Source: Leptolinea sp. UBA5203
GTDB taxonomy: Bacteria > Chloroflexota > Anaerolineae > Anaerolineales > Anaerolineaceae
Direction: 5' to 3'
Assembly: GCA_002412765.1 (NCBI GenBank)
Contig: DHVR01000048.1
Span: 1-22,157 of the forward strand
DNA length: 22,157 bases
Both the position numbers and the translations under genes were made by a program. Shown here piece by piece: positions 1 to 6,763 of this stretch; position 1 is the stretch's first letter, and each line of letters starts with the position of its first letter. Under the pieces are notes generated by a model. The model did not search any database, was not told where the DNA came from, and was given only the letters and a program-made list of their open reading frames with translations.

Positions 1-2
1 TC

Positions 3-521
3 AATGTGGTCTACAACCAATCCAACGTTATCACAGTGATCATGGATAACCGCACCACGGGCATGACCGGCCATCAGGAAAACCCCGGCACTGGCAAGAC
101 CCTGCAAGGCAAGCCTGCCCCGATGATTAATCTTGAAAATCTGGTGCGCGATCTGGGGGTCAAGCATGTCAAAACCGTGGCAGCGTTGAACGTCAAAGAG
201 GTTGAAAAGACCCTCAAAGAGTTCATGGAAGTTGACGAGCCGGCGGTATTGATCACCCTGGAACCCTGTGCTTTGCTTCCTGAGCGCAAGAAAGCCTATC
301 TGCCCCTGATGGTCACGGATGCCTGTAATGGCTGCACCACTTGTTTTCGTATTGGCTGCCCGGCGATTGGTAAATCCGAGAAAATGGATGCCAAGTACAA
401 CCGCCCCCTGGCGGTGATTGATCCGGTGCAATGTACCGGCTGTGAAATTTGCGCCCAGGTTTGCCCGCGCAATGCCATCCTGTTCCGCGAACAGGTCTTG
501 CAGCTTCAAAAAGAAGCCTGA
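3..521 (+). CDS. iorA: Indolepyruvate:ferredoxin oxidoreductase alpha subunit, 3' part
   Basis: This is the C-terminal part of the thiamine-diphosphate subunit that oxidatively decarboxylates arylpyruvates (from aromatic amino acids) to acyl-CoA while reducing ferredoxin. The reading frame is open at the window edge, so the true start lies upstream; the GTG at 6 is only an internal codon. Visible are the end of the ThDP-binding region (NVITVIMDNRTTGMTGHQ) and, at the C-terminus, two 4Fe-4S motifs: CNGCTTCFRIGCP (C-x2-C-x2-C-x4-C, the shorter spacing usual in IorA) and CTGCEICAQVCP (C-x2-C-x2-C-x3-C). iorB follows after 19 nt in the same direction, as in known iorAB operons. The family assignment is firm; substrate preference (indole- versus phenyl- or hydroxyphenylpyruvate) cannot be read from this fragment. 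Confidence 0.95.
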   Translation, partial: NVVYNQSNVITVIMDNRTTGMTGHQENPGTGKTLQGKPAPMINLENLVRDLGVKHVKTVAALNVKEVEKTLKEFMEVDEPAVLITLEPCALLPERKKAYLPLMVTDACNGCTTCFRIGCPAIGKSEKMDAKYNRPLAVIDPVQCTGCEICAQVCPRNAILFREQVLQLQKEA

Positions 522-540
522 AAGGAAGTTGGAAAATCTG

Positions 541-1140
541 ATGACACGGGAAATGACAAACAGTACGACAAATTTCATGATGGTAGGGGTAGGCGGTCAG
601 GGGACCATTTTAGCCAGCAATATTCTGGCCGAGCTGGGCGTACGCCTGGGGTATGATGTAAAGAAAGCCGAAGTTCACGGCATGTCCCAACGGGGAGGCA
701 GTGTGGTTTCGCATTTACGCTGGGGAAAACAGGTCTTTGCCCCCATTGTCTCCAAAGGCGAGGTGGATATTTTACTGGCTTTTGAAGAACTGGAAGCAGC
801 CCGCTATATTGATCATTTAAAACCCGGCGGTTTGGTGGTTATTAATGAATACCAGATCAAACCGGTGACGGTCAGCAGCGGAAAGGCGGTTTACCCGGAA
901 AAGGAAGCCTTACAGGGCATGATCGCCCGGGCGACGGATAATGCCCATTGGGTGCAGGGTGCGACCATTGCTGAACAATTGGGCAATTCCAAGGTCGCCA
1001 ATGTGGTGGTCTTGGGGACACTCTCCCGCCTGCTGGATATGCCGTCCGCGGATTGGGAGGAGGCGATCAAAGTGCTCGTCCCGCCCAAATTACTGGCCTT
1101 GAATCTGAAGGCCTTCCAAGCCGGAAGAGACGCGCTGTAG
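541..1140 (+). CDS. iorB: Indolepyruvate:ferredoxin oxidoreductase beta subunit
   Basis: This is the 199-residue gamma-type subunit of the 2-oxoacid:ferredoxin oxidoreductase superfamily, the partner of the upstream alpha subunit in cytoplasmic arylpyruvate oxidation. The N-terminus carries the typical glycine-rich FMMVGVGGQGT segment, followed by a HGMSQRGGSVVSHLR block characteristic of IorB and pyruvate/ketoisovalerate gamma chains. The ATG at 541 is preferred because AAAGGAAG at 521-528 lies 12 nt upstream; the frame is open back to 418, but that stretch overlaps iorA in another frame and has no resemblance to the family. ATG 553 is a second possible start without a good ribosome site. 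The length matches the family (about 190-200 aa). It is co-transcribed with iorA and ends 10 nt before a strong terminator. Confidence 0.95.
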   Translation: MTREMTNSTTNFMMVGVGGQGTILASNILAELGVRLGYDVKKAEVHGMSQRGGSVVSHLRWGKQVFAPIVSKGEVDILLAFEELEAARYIDHLKPGGLVVINEYQIKPVTVSSGKAVYPEKEALQGMIARATDNAHWVQGATIAEQLGNSKVANVVVLGTLSRLLDMPSADWEEAIKVLVPPKLLALNLKAFQAGRDAL

Positions 1141-1150
1141 TTATTGAAGT

Positions 1151-1188
1151 AAAGCCTCCCTCATGGATTTCCGTGGGGGAGGCTTTTT
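1151..1188 (+). terminator. Rho-independent terminator of iorAB
   Basis: A perfect 10-bp stem, AAAGCCTCCC (1151-1160) with GGGAGGCTTT (1177-1186), closes a 16-nt loop and ends in TTTTT (1184-1188). It starts 10 nt after the iorB stop, which fits termination of the iorAB transcript. Confidence 0.9.
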
Positions 1189-1200
1189 GGTTTGAAATGG

Positions 1201-1248
1201 CCGCGGTCCCTTGTAGTGTCGAGGCCTCGACACTACAAGGGACCGCGG
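1201..1248. repeat. Perfect 48-bp palindrome
   Basis: Positions 1201-1224 are the exact reverse complement of 1225-1248, with no spacer (centre GAGG|CCTC). The arms begin CCGCGGTCCC and contain TTGTAGTGTCGAGG. TTTTT follows on the plus side, so an RNA copy could act as a second terminator behind iorAB. Perfect arms without a loop look more like an intergenic palindromic (REP/MITE-like) unit than an ordinary terminator. Confidence 0.9.
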
Positions 1249-1572
1249 TTTTTGATCTCATGGTCAATGGTATGCCCTTGTCGAATGCTAAACCCCTAAT
1301 GCGTGCCGAAGGGGTGTTGTGTGGATGGTTGCCAGAAATGCGCATAGCCATCACTCTATGGTCAGTAGATCATCAACCAATCAGCAAGAGTTTCAAACGC
1401 CACAGGTTCGTTTTATGCCGCAGGGCGAGCAGGGCAGGGTGATCCTTTGCATAGGGCCTGCATGTCAATTGACAGCCAAAGCAGGGAGGAATGGAGGCTG
1501 TTGTTTGGGCCGGTTTTCGGTATAATCTCCCTCTTGACGATTAACACAAAGACATTAAAGGTAGGCATATCG
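1249..1572 (+). promoter_or_regulatory. Gene-free stretch with a candidate -10 box for the permease gene
   Basis: No convincing gene is seen between the palindrome and the permease start. TATAAT at 1521-1526 is a good -10 hexamer, 47 nt ahead of the start codon at 1573. The -35 region is weak (TTGTTT at 1501-1506 has too short a spacer), so the promoter is only a candidate. AAAGGTAGG at 1557-1565 is the ribosome-binding site of the next gene. Confidence 0.4.
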
Positions 1573-2442
1573 ATGAATAGGAAAAAAGGAATATTGGCTT
1601 TACTTTCCACCGTTTTGATTTGGGGTACGACCATGGTGGTTACCAAAATCGCCTTGAGTTCCTTTGGCCCCATGACCCTGACGTTTGTACGTTTCATGAT
1701 TGCCTATGTCTGCTATCTACCATTTGCCTTTCAGCGCGGGTATAGGTTTGGCCTATCCATCAAACCGCGCATGCTTTTATTGGGTTTTACCGGTATTGCC
1801 CTGTTCTTTGGTTCCCAAAACCTGGGATTGTTTTATACCTCGGCGGCCAGTGCGTCGATTATTTTAGCGGCTGTTCCGGCGGTGATCACGGGTATGGCGA
1901 TTTACTTTTTAAATGAAAAACCATCCCGGGTGCAATTGATTGGGATTGGCTTGACGGTTGTGGGGATCGTTATTGTCAGTTTGGGGGGCAGCCCGGATGC
2001 GCACAGCCCGAATCCACTATTGGGCAACAGCATTCTTATCGTCTGCGTCCTGGCCTGGGGCGCCTACACCATATTGATCAAGAAAACCCAGGAGAATCTG
2101 CCTGCGCTTGTCTTAACCACCGCGGTGACGGGCGCCGGCTTGTTGTTCCTGCTGCCGATGATGCTGGGCGAATGGCTGATTACTCCGCTGCCGGTGATAA
2201 ATTTAGCCGGTCTATTGGCCGCCGTCTTTTTGGGTATTGTTGCCAGCGGTATTTCCATGCTGACCTGGAACATCGCTTTGGCTGTCATTCCGGCCAGTGC
2301 GGCGGCGCCGTACATCAACCTGGTTCCGATTATCGGGCTGCTGAGCGCGGTGTTTATGGGAGAACGTCTGGATTGGCTGCAAATCAGCGGTGCAATTTTT
2401 GGATTAGTGGGGGTATGGATCAGCAGCAAACATTCCCATTAA
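1573..2442 (+). CDS. EamA/DMT-family permease
   Basis: This is a 289-residue integral membrane protein of the drug/metabolite transporter superfamily (two EamA repeats, about ten predicted helices). The start MNRKKGILALLSTVLIWGTT, with Trp-Gly-Thr in helix 1, and the internal repeat (second half from about residue 150, NSILIVCVLAWGAYTIL) are typical, as is the C-terminal FGLVGVWISS. Members export amino acids, metabolites or drugs; the substrate here is unknown. ATG 1573 is chosen over upstream in-frame starts because AAAGGTAGG lies 7 nt before it and the family sequence begins there. The gene stands alone on the plus strand and its last four bases overlap the end of the convergent gene at 2439. 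Confidence 0.9.
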   Translation: MNRKKGILALLSTVLIWGTTMVVTKIALSSFGPMTLTFVRFMIAYVCYLPFAFQRGYRFGLSIKPRMLLLGFTGIALFFGSQNLGLFYTSAASASIILAAVPAVITGMAIYFLNEKPSRVQLIGIGLTVVGIVIVSLGGSPDAHSPNPLLGNSILIVCVLAWGAYTILIKKTQENLPALVLTTAVTGAGLLFLLPMMLGEWLITPLPVINLAGLLAAVFLGIVASGISMLTWNIALAVIPASAAAPYINLVPIIGLLSAVFMGERLDWLQISGAIFGLVGVWISSKHSH

Positions 2443-3071
2443 TCAAACTGAACCATGAGCGTATGCAGCTTGATCAGGTGCTCCCAGGTATCCTGACTCA
2501 TCCAGAAGATATCCTGGCTTGGGCCGGTCGCCCAGGAGTTGATGAATCCCCAGGGGTGGGGGATACCCGCTTCGTCTGTATGGGCGGGGTCATAGGCGGC
2601 CAGCAGCATGGTGTGTCCGCCGGGTTTTCCGGCAGCCTGTCTGCGGATTACTCTCCCTCCCTGATGTGTGATCAAACTGGGGATGGTATAGATCCAGACG
2701 ATGGTCACGATCAGGTAGGTGTTTTCACTGCTTCGTAGAATTTGTTGCAAAGTAGTATCACTGGGTAGGAAAAGCCGAGTGCGTACATTAAAATTATCCC
2801 GTTTGGCGATGGATTGGATGATGCGTTTGGCTTGTCCGGGAGTGGTCGCCCAGCCGGGGTAGGTGCGGTAAAGAAACGGTTTGCGGGTCCAGCTGTCATC
2901 CATGGATTTAGCCAGAACTGAACCATCAACCTGGCTGCCGAACTGTAAGTTTAGAACTGTGGCGATGCTGTGCAACACGCAATTATTACTCGTCCCCTGG
3001 CATTGTTGATAAGCAGCCAGAGTTTGGATGGGGTGGTTATTTAGGGTGCAGGCTGGAACTGGATCAGACAT
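2439..3071 (-). CDS. Papain-like cysteine peptidase-fold protein
   Basis: This 210-residue protein has the sequence signature of a papain-type cysteine peptidase. Gln25 and Cys31 are spaced Q-x5-C (QGTSNNC, compare papain QGSCGSC), His153 sits in GGHTMLLAAYDP, and Asn178 sits in FINSW, the equivalent of the papain NSW motif. These are seen directly; the assignment is inferred from their order and spacing. No signal peptide or propeptide is visible, so it would act in the cytoplasm, and it is shorter than papain-family proenzymes. The start at 3071 has GGAGGG (3078-3083) six nt upstream and a plausible promoter at 3098-3125. The 3' end overlaps the permease gene by 4 nt, tail to tail. A non-proteolytic role (transpeptidase or transglutaminase-like) is possible. 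The physiological substrate is unknown. Confidence 0.65.
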   Translation of the reverse strand: MSDPVPACTLNNHPIQTLAAYQQCQGTSNNCVLHSIATVLNLQFGSQVDGSVLAKSMDDSWTRKPFLYRTYPGWATTPGQAKRIIQSIAKRDNFNVRTRLFLPSDTTLQQILRSSENTYLIVTIVWIYTIPSLITHQGGRVIRRQAAGKPGGHTMLLAAYDPAHTDEAGIPHPWGFINSWATGPSQDIFWMSQDTWEHLIKLHTLMVQFD

Positions 3072-3097
3072 GGGTTTCCCTCCAATTTCTCCCTTTT

Positions 3098-3125
3098 ATC
3101 ATACAAGAAAAATAATAAGAAGCAA
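3098..3125 (-). promoter_or_regulatory. Candidate promoter of the papain-like gene
   Basis: Read on the minus strand: TTGCTT (3120-3125), a 16-bp spacer and TATGAT (3098-3103), ending 27 nt before the start codon and just ahead of the GGAGGG ribosome site. The hexamers are good but not perfect. Confidence 0.5.
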
Positions 3126-3172
3126 AGAAGGAAAATTACCTGAAGGACGTCGTTTGAAATCCATGGTGTATA

Positions 3173-4303
3173 TCAGGCTGCCAACAGTTTCTTATACACT
3201 TCGAGCGTAGCTTGGTTCACGCGATCCGTGCTGAAGTTTTCGCGCACCAAGTGGAAGGCTTTTTCTGCCAGCTCGGTGCGTAAAGCCGGATTGCTTATCA
3301 ACGTGGTGATTTTCTCCGCCAAGTCTTCGATATCCCCGGGTTGAACCAGCAGACCGGTATGAGCATGCGTGATTACTTCCCGGCAGCCCGGCCAATCGGA
3401 TGCGATCAGCGCTCTACGGGATGCGGCGGCTTCGATGAGCGTGGTGGGTACCCCCTCGCCGTATTGGGTGGGCTGGGCGAGGATGTCAATTTTCTGGTAA
3501 ACCTCGTTCATATCGTCCTGCCATCCCCACCATTCCAGGATGCCTTCCTTAACCCAACCTTCAACCGAACTGGTGGGGATATAATCGGGATTATTCGTAT
3601 CTGGCAGTCCAACCAGCACCATGCGGCAGGGTATGCGTTGCTCTTTGAGCAGGCGGGCAGCGGCGGCAAAAACGCCAACCCCCTTGGACCAGAGCAGGCG
3701 ACCAATGAAAGCCACGACGGGCCGGTTAGTTTCCGGGGGTGGGGTGTTGTCAAAGCGCGCCAGATCTACCCCCACGCTGGGAATGAGGGTGGTGTGTGCT
3801 GGTGTGACTGACATTTTGTCAATGAAAAATGCTTGATCAGATCGGTTCTCAAAAATAAATTCCAGTCTCTCCCGTGAATTGAAGGAACGACGGAAACACA
3901 ATTGCAGAAATGGCCTGATAATTCTTGCCTTTAGGGTGTGGGATGTGAAAACATAACCCATCCCGGAAATCGAATTGATTACTGGGATTTCCAAACTTTG
4001 AGCAGCTATAGTGCCGTATAAAACAGGTTTATTGGTATGGTGATGAACTAAACAAGGGTGTTGCTGGCGGTATATTTTTTTTATTTCAAAAATAGCCTGG
4101 AGTTCTTTGAATGGATTGATACTTTTTCGATCTAAATGCCAGGCGATATGTGGAATTTCCTCACGTTGGAATAACTTAACATAGGACCCTTCGGGACTGA
4201 CCAAAATTGGATCATACCCAATTTCTCTAAGCTTTTTAATTAGAGAAAACCGGAAATTGTACAAATACCAATCTGAGTTTGCAACCAGGAGGGTTTTAAT
4301 CAT
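3173..4303 (-). CDS. Glycosyltransferase family 4 (GT-B fold)
   Basis: This 376-residue retaining glycosyltransferase transfers a sugar from a nucleotide donor to a cell-surface or lipid-linked acceptor. The N-terminal half starts IKTLLVANSDWYLYNFR, as in WcaA/EpsD-like GT4 enzymes, and has LVHHHTNKPVLYG. The C-terminal donor domain has FIGRLLWSKGV and the E-x7-E region GEGVPTTLIEAAASRRA. The frame opens with GTG 4312 and ATGs at 4306 and 4303; ATG 4303 has AGGTG (4314-4310) six nt upstream and matches family N-termini. Base composition is odd: a hand count gives about 38% GC for 3841-4300 (acceptor domain) but about 59% for 3421-3780 (donor domain), with the switch near 3810 at the inter-domain hinge. 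An extended -10 promoter is at 4349-4357. Acceptor and donor are unknown. Confidence 0.9.
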   Translation of the reverse strand: MIKTLLVANSDWYLYNFRFSLIKKLREIGYDPILVSPEGSYVKLFQREEIPHIAWHLDRKSINPFKELQAIFEIKKIYRQQHPCLVHHHTNKPVLYGTIAAQSLEIPVINSISGMGYVFTSHTLKARIIRPFLQLCFRRSFNSRERLEFIFENRSDQAFFIDKMSVTPAHTTLIPSVGVDLARFDNTPPPETNRPVVAFIGRLLWSKGVGVFAAAARLLKEQRIPCRMVLVGLPDTNNPDYIPTSSVEGWVKEGILEWWGWQDDMNEVYQKIDILAQPTQYGEGVPTTLIEAAASRRALIASDWPGCREVITHAHTGLLVQPGDIEDLAEKITTLISNPALRTELAEKAFHLVRENFSTDRVNQATLEVYKKLLAA

Positions 4304-4348
4304 CATAAGCACCTGATTAGTTTCAATACTTCGGCAAACGATACCCAG

Positions 4349-4357
4349 ATTATAGCA
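4349..4357 (-). promoter_or_regulatory. Extended -10 promoter of the GT4 gene
   Basis: On the minus strand TGCTATAAT is an extended -10 element (TGn-TATAAT) about 46 nt before the start codon. The -35 region (ACTATC at the 17-bp position) is poor, which is tolerated with an extended -10. Confidence 0.5.
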
Positions 4358-4435
4358 TTCATGTTTTGTTGGATAGTAATGATTTAGAATAGCGATTATT
4401 AAATCGTGAAGAATTTTAAGATAATTGGGTCAGTA

Positions 4436-4674
4436 TGACCGGCGTAGGATGCATTACCAATGCATCCTACCTGGGATTGGAGTCCAAATTTTTGGTTGAA
4501 TTTTGTATCGTGTAATTGCAACGCATATATTTTTGGGGGAAATTCTAAAATCATCCTTGTGCAATTTCACCCTTCGACAAGCTAAACTCCGGTGGCTGAG
4601 CCTGTCGAAGCCAGAAATTGAACAAGTTGGCTATGAACAGTGGCTAAAGCCTGAAGACAGATTGTGCTAAATAA
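4436..4674. repeat. Composite inverted-repeat element, copy 1
   Basis: A non-coding repeat unit that recurs at 5530-5913. It opens with a 12-bp inverted repeat, GTAGGATGCATT (4444-4455) and AATGCATCCTAC (4459-4470). After a diverged linker comes a larger inverted repeat: CTTGTGCAATTTCACCCTTC.. (4556-4579) pairs with 4603-4626 at 20 of 24 positions around a short centre. It closes with a tail (GGCTATGAACAGTGGCTAAAG) also found after copy 2. The structure resembles a non-autonomous palindromic (MITE-like) element; no transposase is encoded. Confidence 0.7.
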
Positions 4675-4961
4675 ACATCATGACTTCCTCATGAAAATCA
4701 ATCTAATTTCATTCTTTGACGTGCTCAGGAAAGGCCCTTCGACGAGCAAGTGGGTGTGGAGGTTGATGAGGGGAATTTGCCTTGGAAAAAAAGTGTTTTA
4801 TTAAAATACCAATAATGTAAATTATTGATATGAAAATAAAGCATAGCTTGGTTTAGTTTATAATGTCCCTGTTTTTGAAAGGGGGAATTTATTAAGCGGG
4901 AATGCGGATGTGTTGGATATCATAAGCATTTTTCTCGCTGAATCCCTGTAAAAAAAAATTC
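4675..4961. other. Gene-free AT-rich stretch
   Basis: No convincing gene is seen. It contains one isolated CCCTTCGACGAGC half-repeat near 4736 and then AT-rich sequence leading into the nucleotidyltransferase remnant. The frame of that remnant meets a stop at 4923, so no intact upstream part exists here. Confidence 0.5.
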
Positions 4962-5294
4962 AATTACGGCGCAGCCTTCACCGCATTGTATCGCTATATT
5001 GAAAAATACCATCGCAAATACGCCAAGGGGCGGGATCTGTATGATTTGATGTGGTATTTGAGTGACCCGACCTGGCCGGAACCCAACCTGGTGTTATTGC
5101 AAAACGCCTTGACGCAAACTCATTGGGAAGGAGCCATGCCCGAGGCAGACACCTGGCGGGTGATGATCTATGCACGCTTGCAGCAATTGGATTGGCCAGC
5201 AGCCCTGGCGGATGTGCGTCCATTTCTGGAACGTCCACCGGAGTTGGCGTTATTGACCTTGGAGAATTTGGGGAAGTTGCTGAGGCAGGGGTAG
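4962..5294 (+). pseudogene. 3' remnant of an AbiEii/AbiGii-type nucleotidyltransferase
   Basis: About 110 codons resemble only the C-terminal end of AbiEii-family nucleotidyltransferase toxins: KYAKGRDLYDLMWYL (the conserved KGRDxYDL block), then WRVMIYARLQQLDWPAALADV and the typical tail PFLERPPELALLTLENLGKLL. Intact members are two to three times longer and carry the G-G/S-x(n)-D-x-D catalytic centre upstream; none is present, and the frame closes at 4923. No start codon with a ribosome site precedes the conserved part; a TTG at 4986 could initiate but would lack the catalytic domain. No AbiEi-like antitoxin neighbour is seen. It is therefore probably a decayed abortive-infection or toxin gene, left between repeat elements that may have mediated the deletion. 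The family call rests on recalled motif similarity. Confidence 0.65.
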
Positions 5295-5358
5295 GGGGAT
5301 GGGGGTTATTCAAAGCTTGAAGGGAGGTTGCGCAAATAGACTTTCTGAACTTAATCAT

Positions 5359-5515
5359 GACAAGCTGGCTAATTTTCCCCTTCGACAAAATCCCCGATAG
5401 GGGAGGCTCAGGAAACGGGGTGGAGGCGAACTCCGTTGGCTGCCCTTCGATGAACTCTCCCCTGCGGGGACAGGCGGAACCGCTCGTCGAAGCCAGAGAT
5501 TGAACAAGCGGGCTA
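5359..5515. repeat. CCCTTCGAC-type inverted-repeat element
   Basis: The left arm ACAAGCTGGCTAATTTTCCC.. runs into CCTTCGAC at about 5379-5386. The right arm GTCGAAGCCAGAGATTGAAC.. ends near 5515. Between them are a second CCCTTCGA block and two CCCC-N-GGGG mini-hairpins. This is the same family as the elements at 4436 and 5530, with extra internal palindromes. Confidence 0.65.
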
Positions 5516-5529
5516 TGTACAAAATTTAT

Positions 5530-5913
5530 GTATGACAGGCGTAGGATGCATTGCAATGCATCCTACTTAGGATTGTAGAACAAATTGTTGGTTGAGTCTT
5601 GTATTGTGTGGTGACAACCCTTATTTTTAGGGGAAGAATAATAAGTCTTGCTTGTGTAATTTTACCCTTCGACAAAGTCCCCGATAGGGGAGGCTCAGGG
5701 AGCGGAAGACAGGCCCTTCGACAAAGCCCCCGATGGGGGAAGCGGTTATCGCCATTCGGTGTACTCAGGAGCCGCTTGTCGAGATGCAGGGAACGGATAT
5801 ATTCCGTTGGCTGCCCTTCGATAAACTCAGGAACCGCCCGTCGAAGCCAGAAATTGAACAAGTTGGCTATGAACAGGGTTTAAAGCCTGAAGAAAGATTG
5901 TTCAAATACCGTA
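5530..5913. repeat. Composite inverted-repeat element, copy 2 (expanded)
   Basis: It has the same order as the copy at 4436: a perfect 26-bp palindrome at 5541-5566, a diverged linker, CTTGTGTAATTTTACCCTTC.. around 5650, and the closing GAAATTGAACAAGTTGGCTA.. tail near 5850-5913. The centre is longer, with several CCCTTCGAC..TGTCGAAG modules. The block 5714-5813 matches 18938-19037 at 94 of 100 positions. Short open frames across it are by-products of the repeat. Confidence 0.7.
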
Positions 5914-5928
5914 TCTGGTCTTCTAAAT

Positions 5929-5990
5929 AACAAGCTGTCTAATTTCACCCTTCGACAAGCTCTCCCCTACGGGGACAGGCGGGAACGGAC
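5929..5990. repeat. Partial CCCTTCGAC repeat
   Basis: A left arm (AACAAGCTGTCTAATTTCAC, then CCTTCGACAAGCTC) and a CCCC-TAC-GGGG mini-hairpin, without a matching right arm. It abuts the livF terminator. Confidence 0.6.
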
Positions 5991-5996
5991 GGAATT

Positions 5997-6034
5997 AAAA
6001 AGAATTCCGGCCAGAGGGAACTGGACCGGAATTC
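5997..6034 (-). terminator. Rho-independent terminator of the liv operon
   Basis: On the minus strand GAATTCCGGTCCAG (6034-6021) pairs with CTGGCCGGAATTC (6014-6002) with one bulged base, a 6-nt loop, and is followed by TTTTT (6001-5997). It lies 22 nt after the livF stop. Confidence 0.9.
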
Positions 6035-6055
6035 AGGGGGATTGGAAATGGCGTT

Positions 6056-6763
6056 TTACAAGCCGAGATAGGCTTTCTTGACGTGTTCGCTGTTGCTGAG
6101 GAAATCGCTATCCCCTTCGAGGACGATGCTGCCATTTTCAAGCACATAACCACGGTCCGCCAATTCCAGCGCATAGCCGGTGTTTTGTTCCACCAGCAGT
6201 ACGGTCAGGCCGTATTCTTTGCGCAGCAGACGGATTTTCTCGTAGATTTCTTCCACCAGTTTGGGAGCCAGGCCGAGGGAAGGCTCATCCAGCATGATGA
6301 TCTTGGGACGGGAAACCAGGCCGCGGGCCAGGGCCAGCATCTGTCTTTCGCCTCCGCTGAGGGTTTTGGATAATTGATCTTTGCGGGCTTTGAGAATGGG
6401 GAAGACTTCATGCAATTCTTCCATGATCCCGGTTTTGAGCACACTGCGGTTGCCATAGGCACCCATCAGCAGATTGTCCTGGACGCTCATGTTGGCAAAG
6501 GGACGGCCGCCTTCCGGCACATAAACCAGGCCCTGCCGCATGATTTCATTAGGCGCCATACCGGCGATTTCTTTGCCGCGAAAATCAATGCTGCCTGAGA
6601 TGGGCTTGACCAATCCGGAGATGGTCTTCAGCAAGGTACTCTTCCCGGCTCCATTGGGGCCAATGATGGCGACAGTTTCGCCTTCATTCACATGGAATTC
6701 AATATCGCGCAGGATATGAACCTTTCCATAACCTGAATTGAGTTTCGTTATATTAATGGACAT
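6056..6763 (-). CDS. livF: Branched-chain amino-acid ABC transporter ATPase LivF
   Basis: This 235-residue ATP-binding subunit is the second ATPase of the Liv/HAAT importer and hydrolyses ATP at the cytoplasmic face of the LivHM channel. Seen directly: Walker A GPNGAGKST, Q-loop region GLVYVPEGGRPFANMSV (the LivF-typical VPEGR-like segment), signature LSGGERQ, Walker B IIMLDEPS, D-loop SLGLAP and H-loop replaced by VEQN, which is normal for LivF. The start ATG 6763 lies inside the end of livG (11-nt overlap), implying translational coupling. It is the last gene of the operon, followed by a strong terminator. Length is typical of the family. Confidence 0.96.
   Translation of the reverse strand: MSINITKLNSGYGKVHILRDIEFHVNEGETVAIIGPNGAGKSTLLKTISGLVKPISGSIDFRGKEIAGMAPNEIMRQGLVYVPEGGRPFANMSVQDNLLMGAYGNRSVLKTGIMEELHEVFPILKARKDQLSKTLSGGERQMLALARGLVSRPKIIMLDEPSLGLAPKLVEEIYEKIRLLRKEYGLTVLLVEQNTGYALELADRGYVLENGSIVLEGDSDFLSNSEHVKKAYLGL

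Noticed and set aside
418..540. Upstream extension of iorB
   Set aside because: The frame is open but lies in iorA out of frame, with no family similarity; ATG 541 has the ribosome site.
5526..5930. Several open frames of 65-111 codons across the repeats
   Set aside because: They read through palindromes on both strands (recurring FDKVPDRG-like strings) and share no family; they are by-products of repeat sequence.
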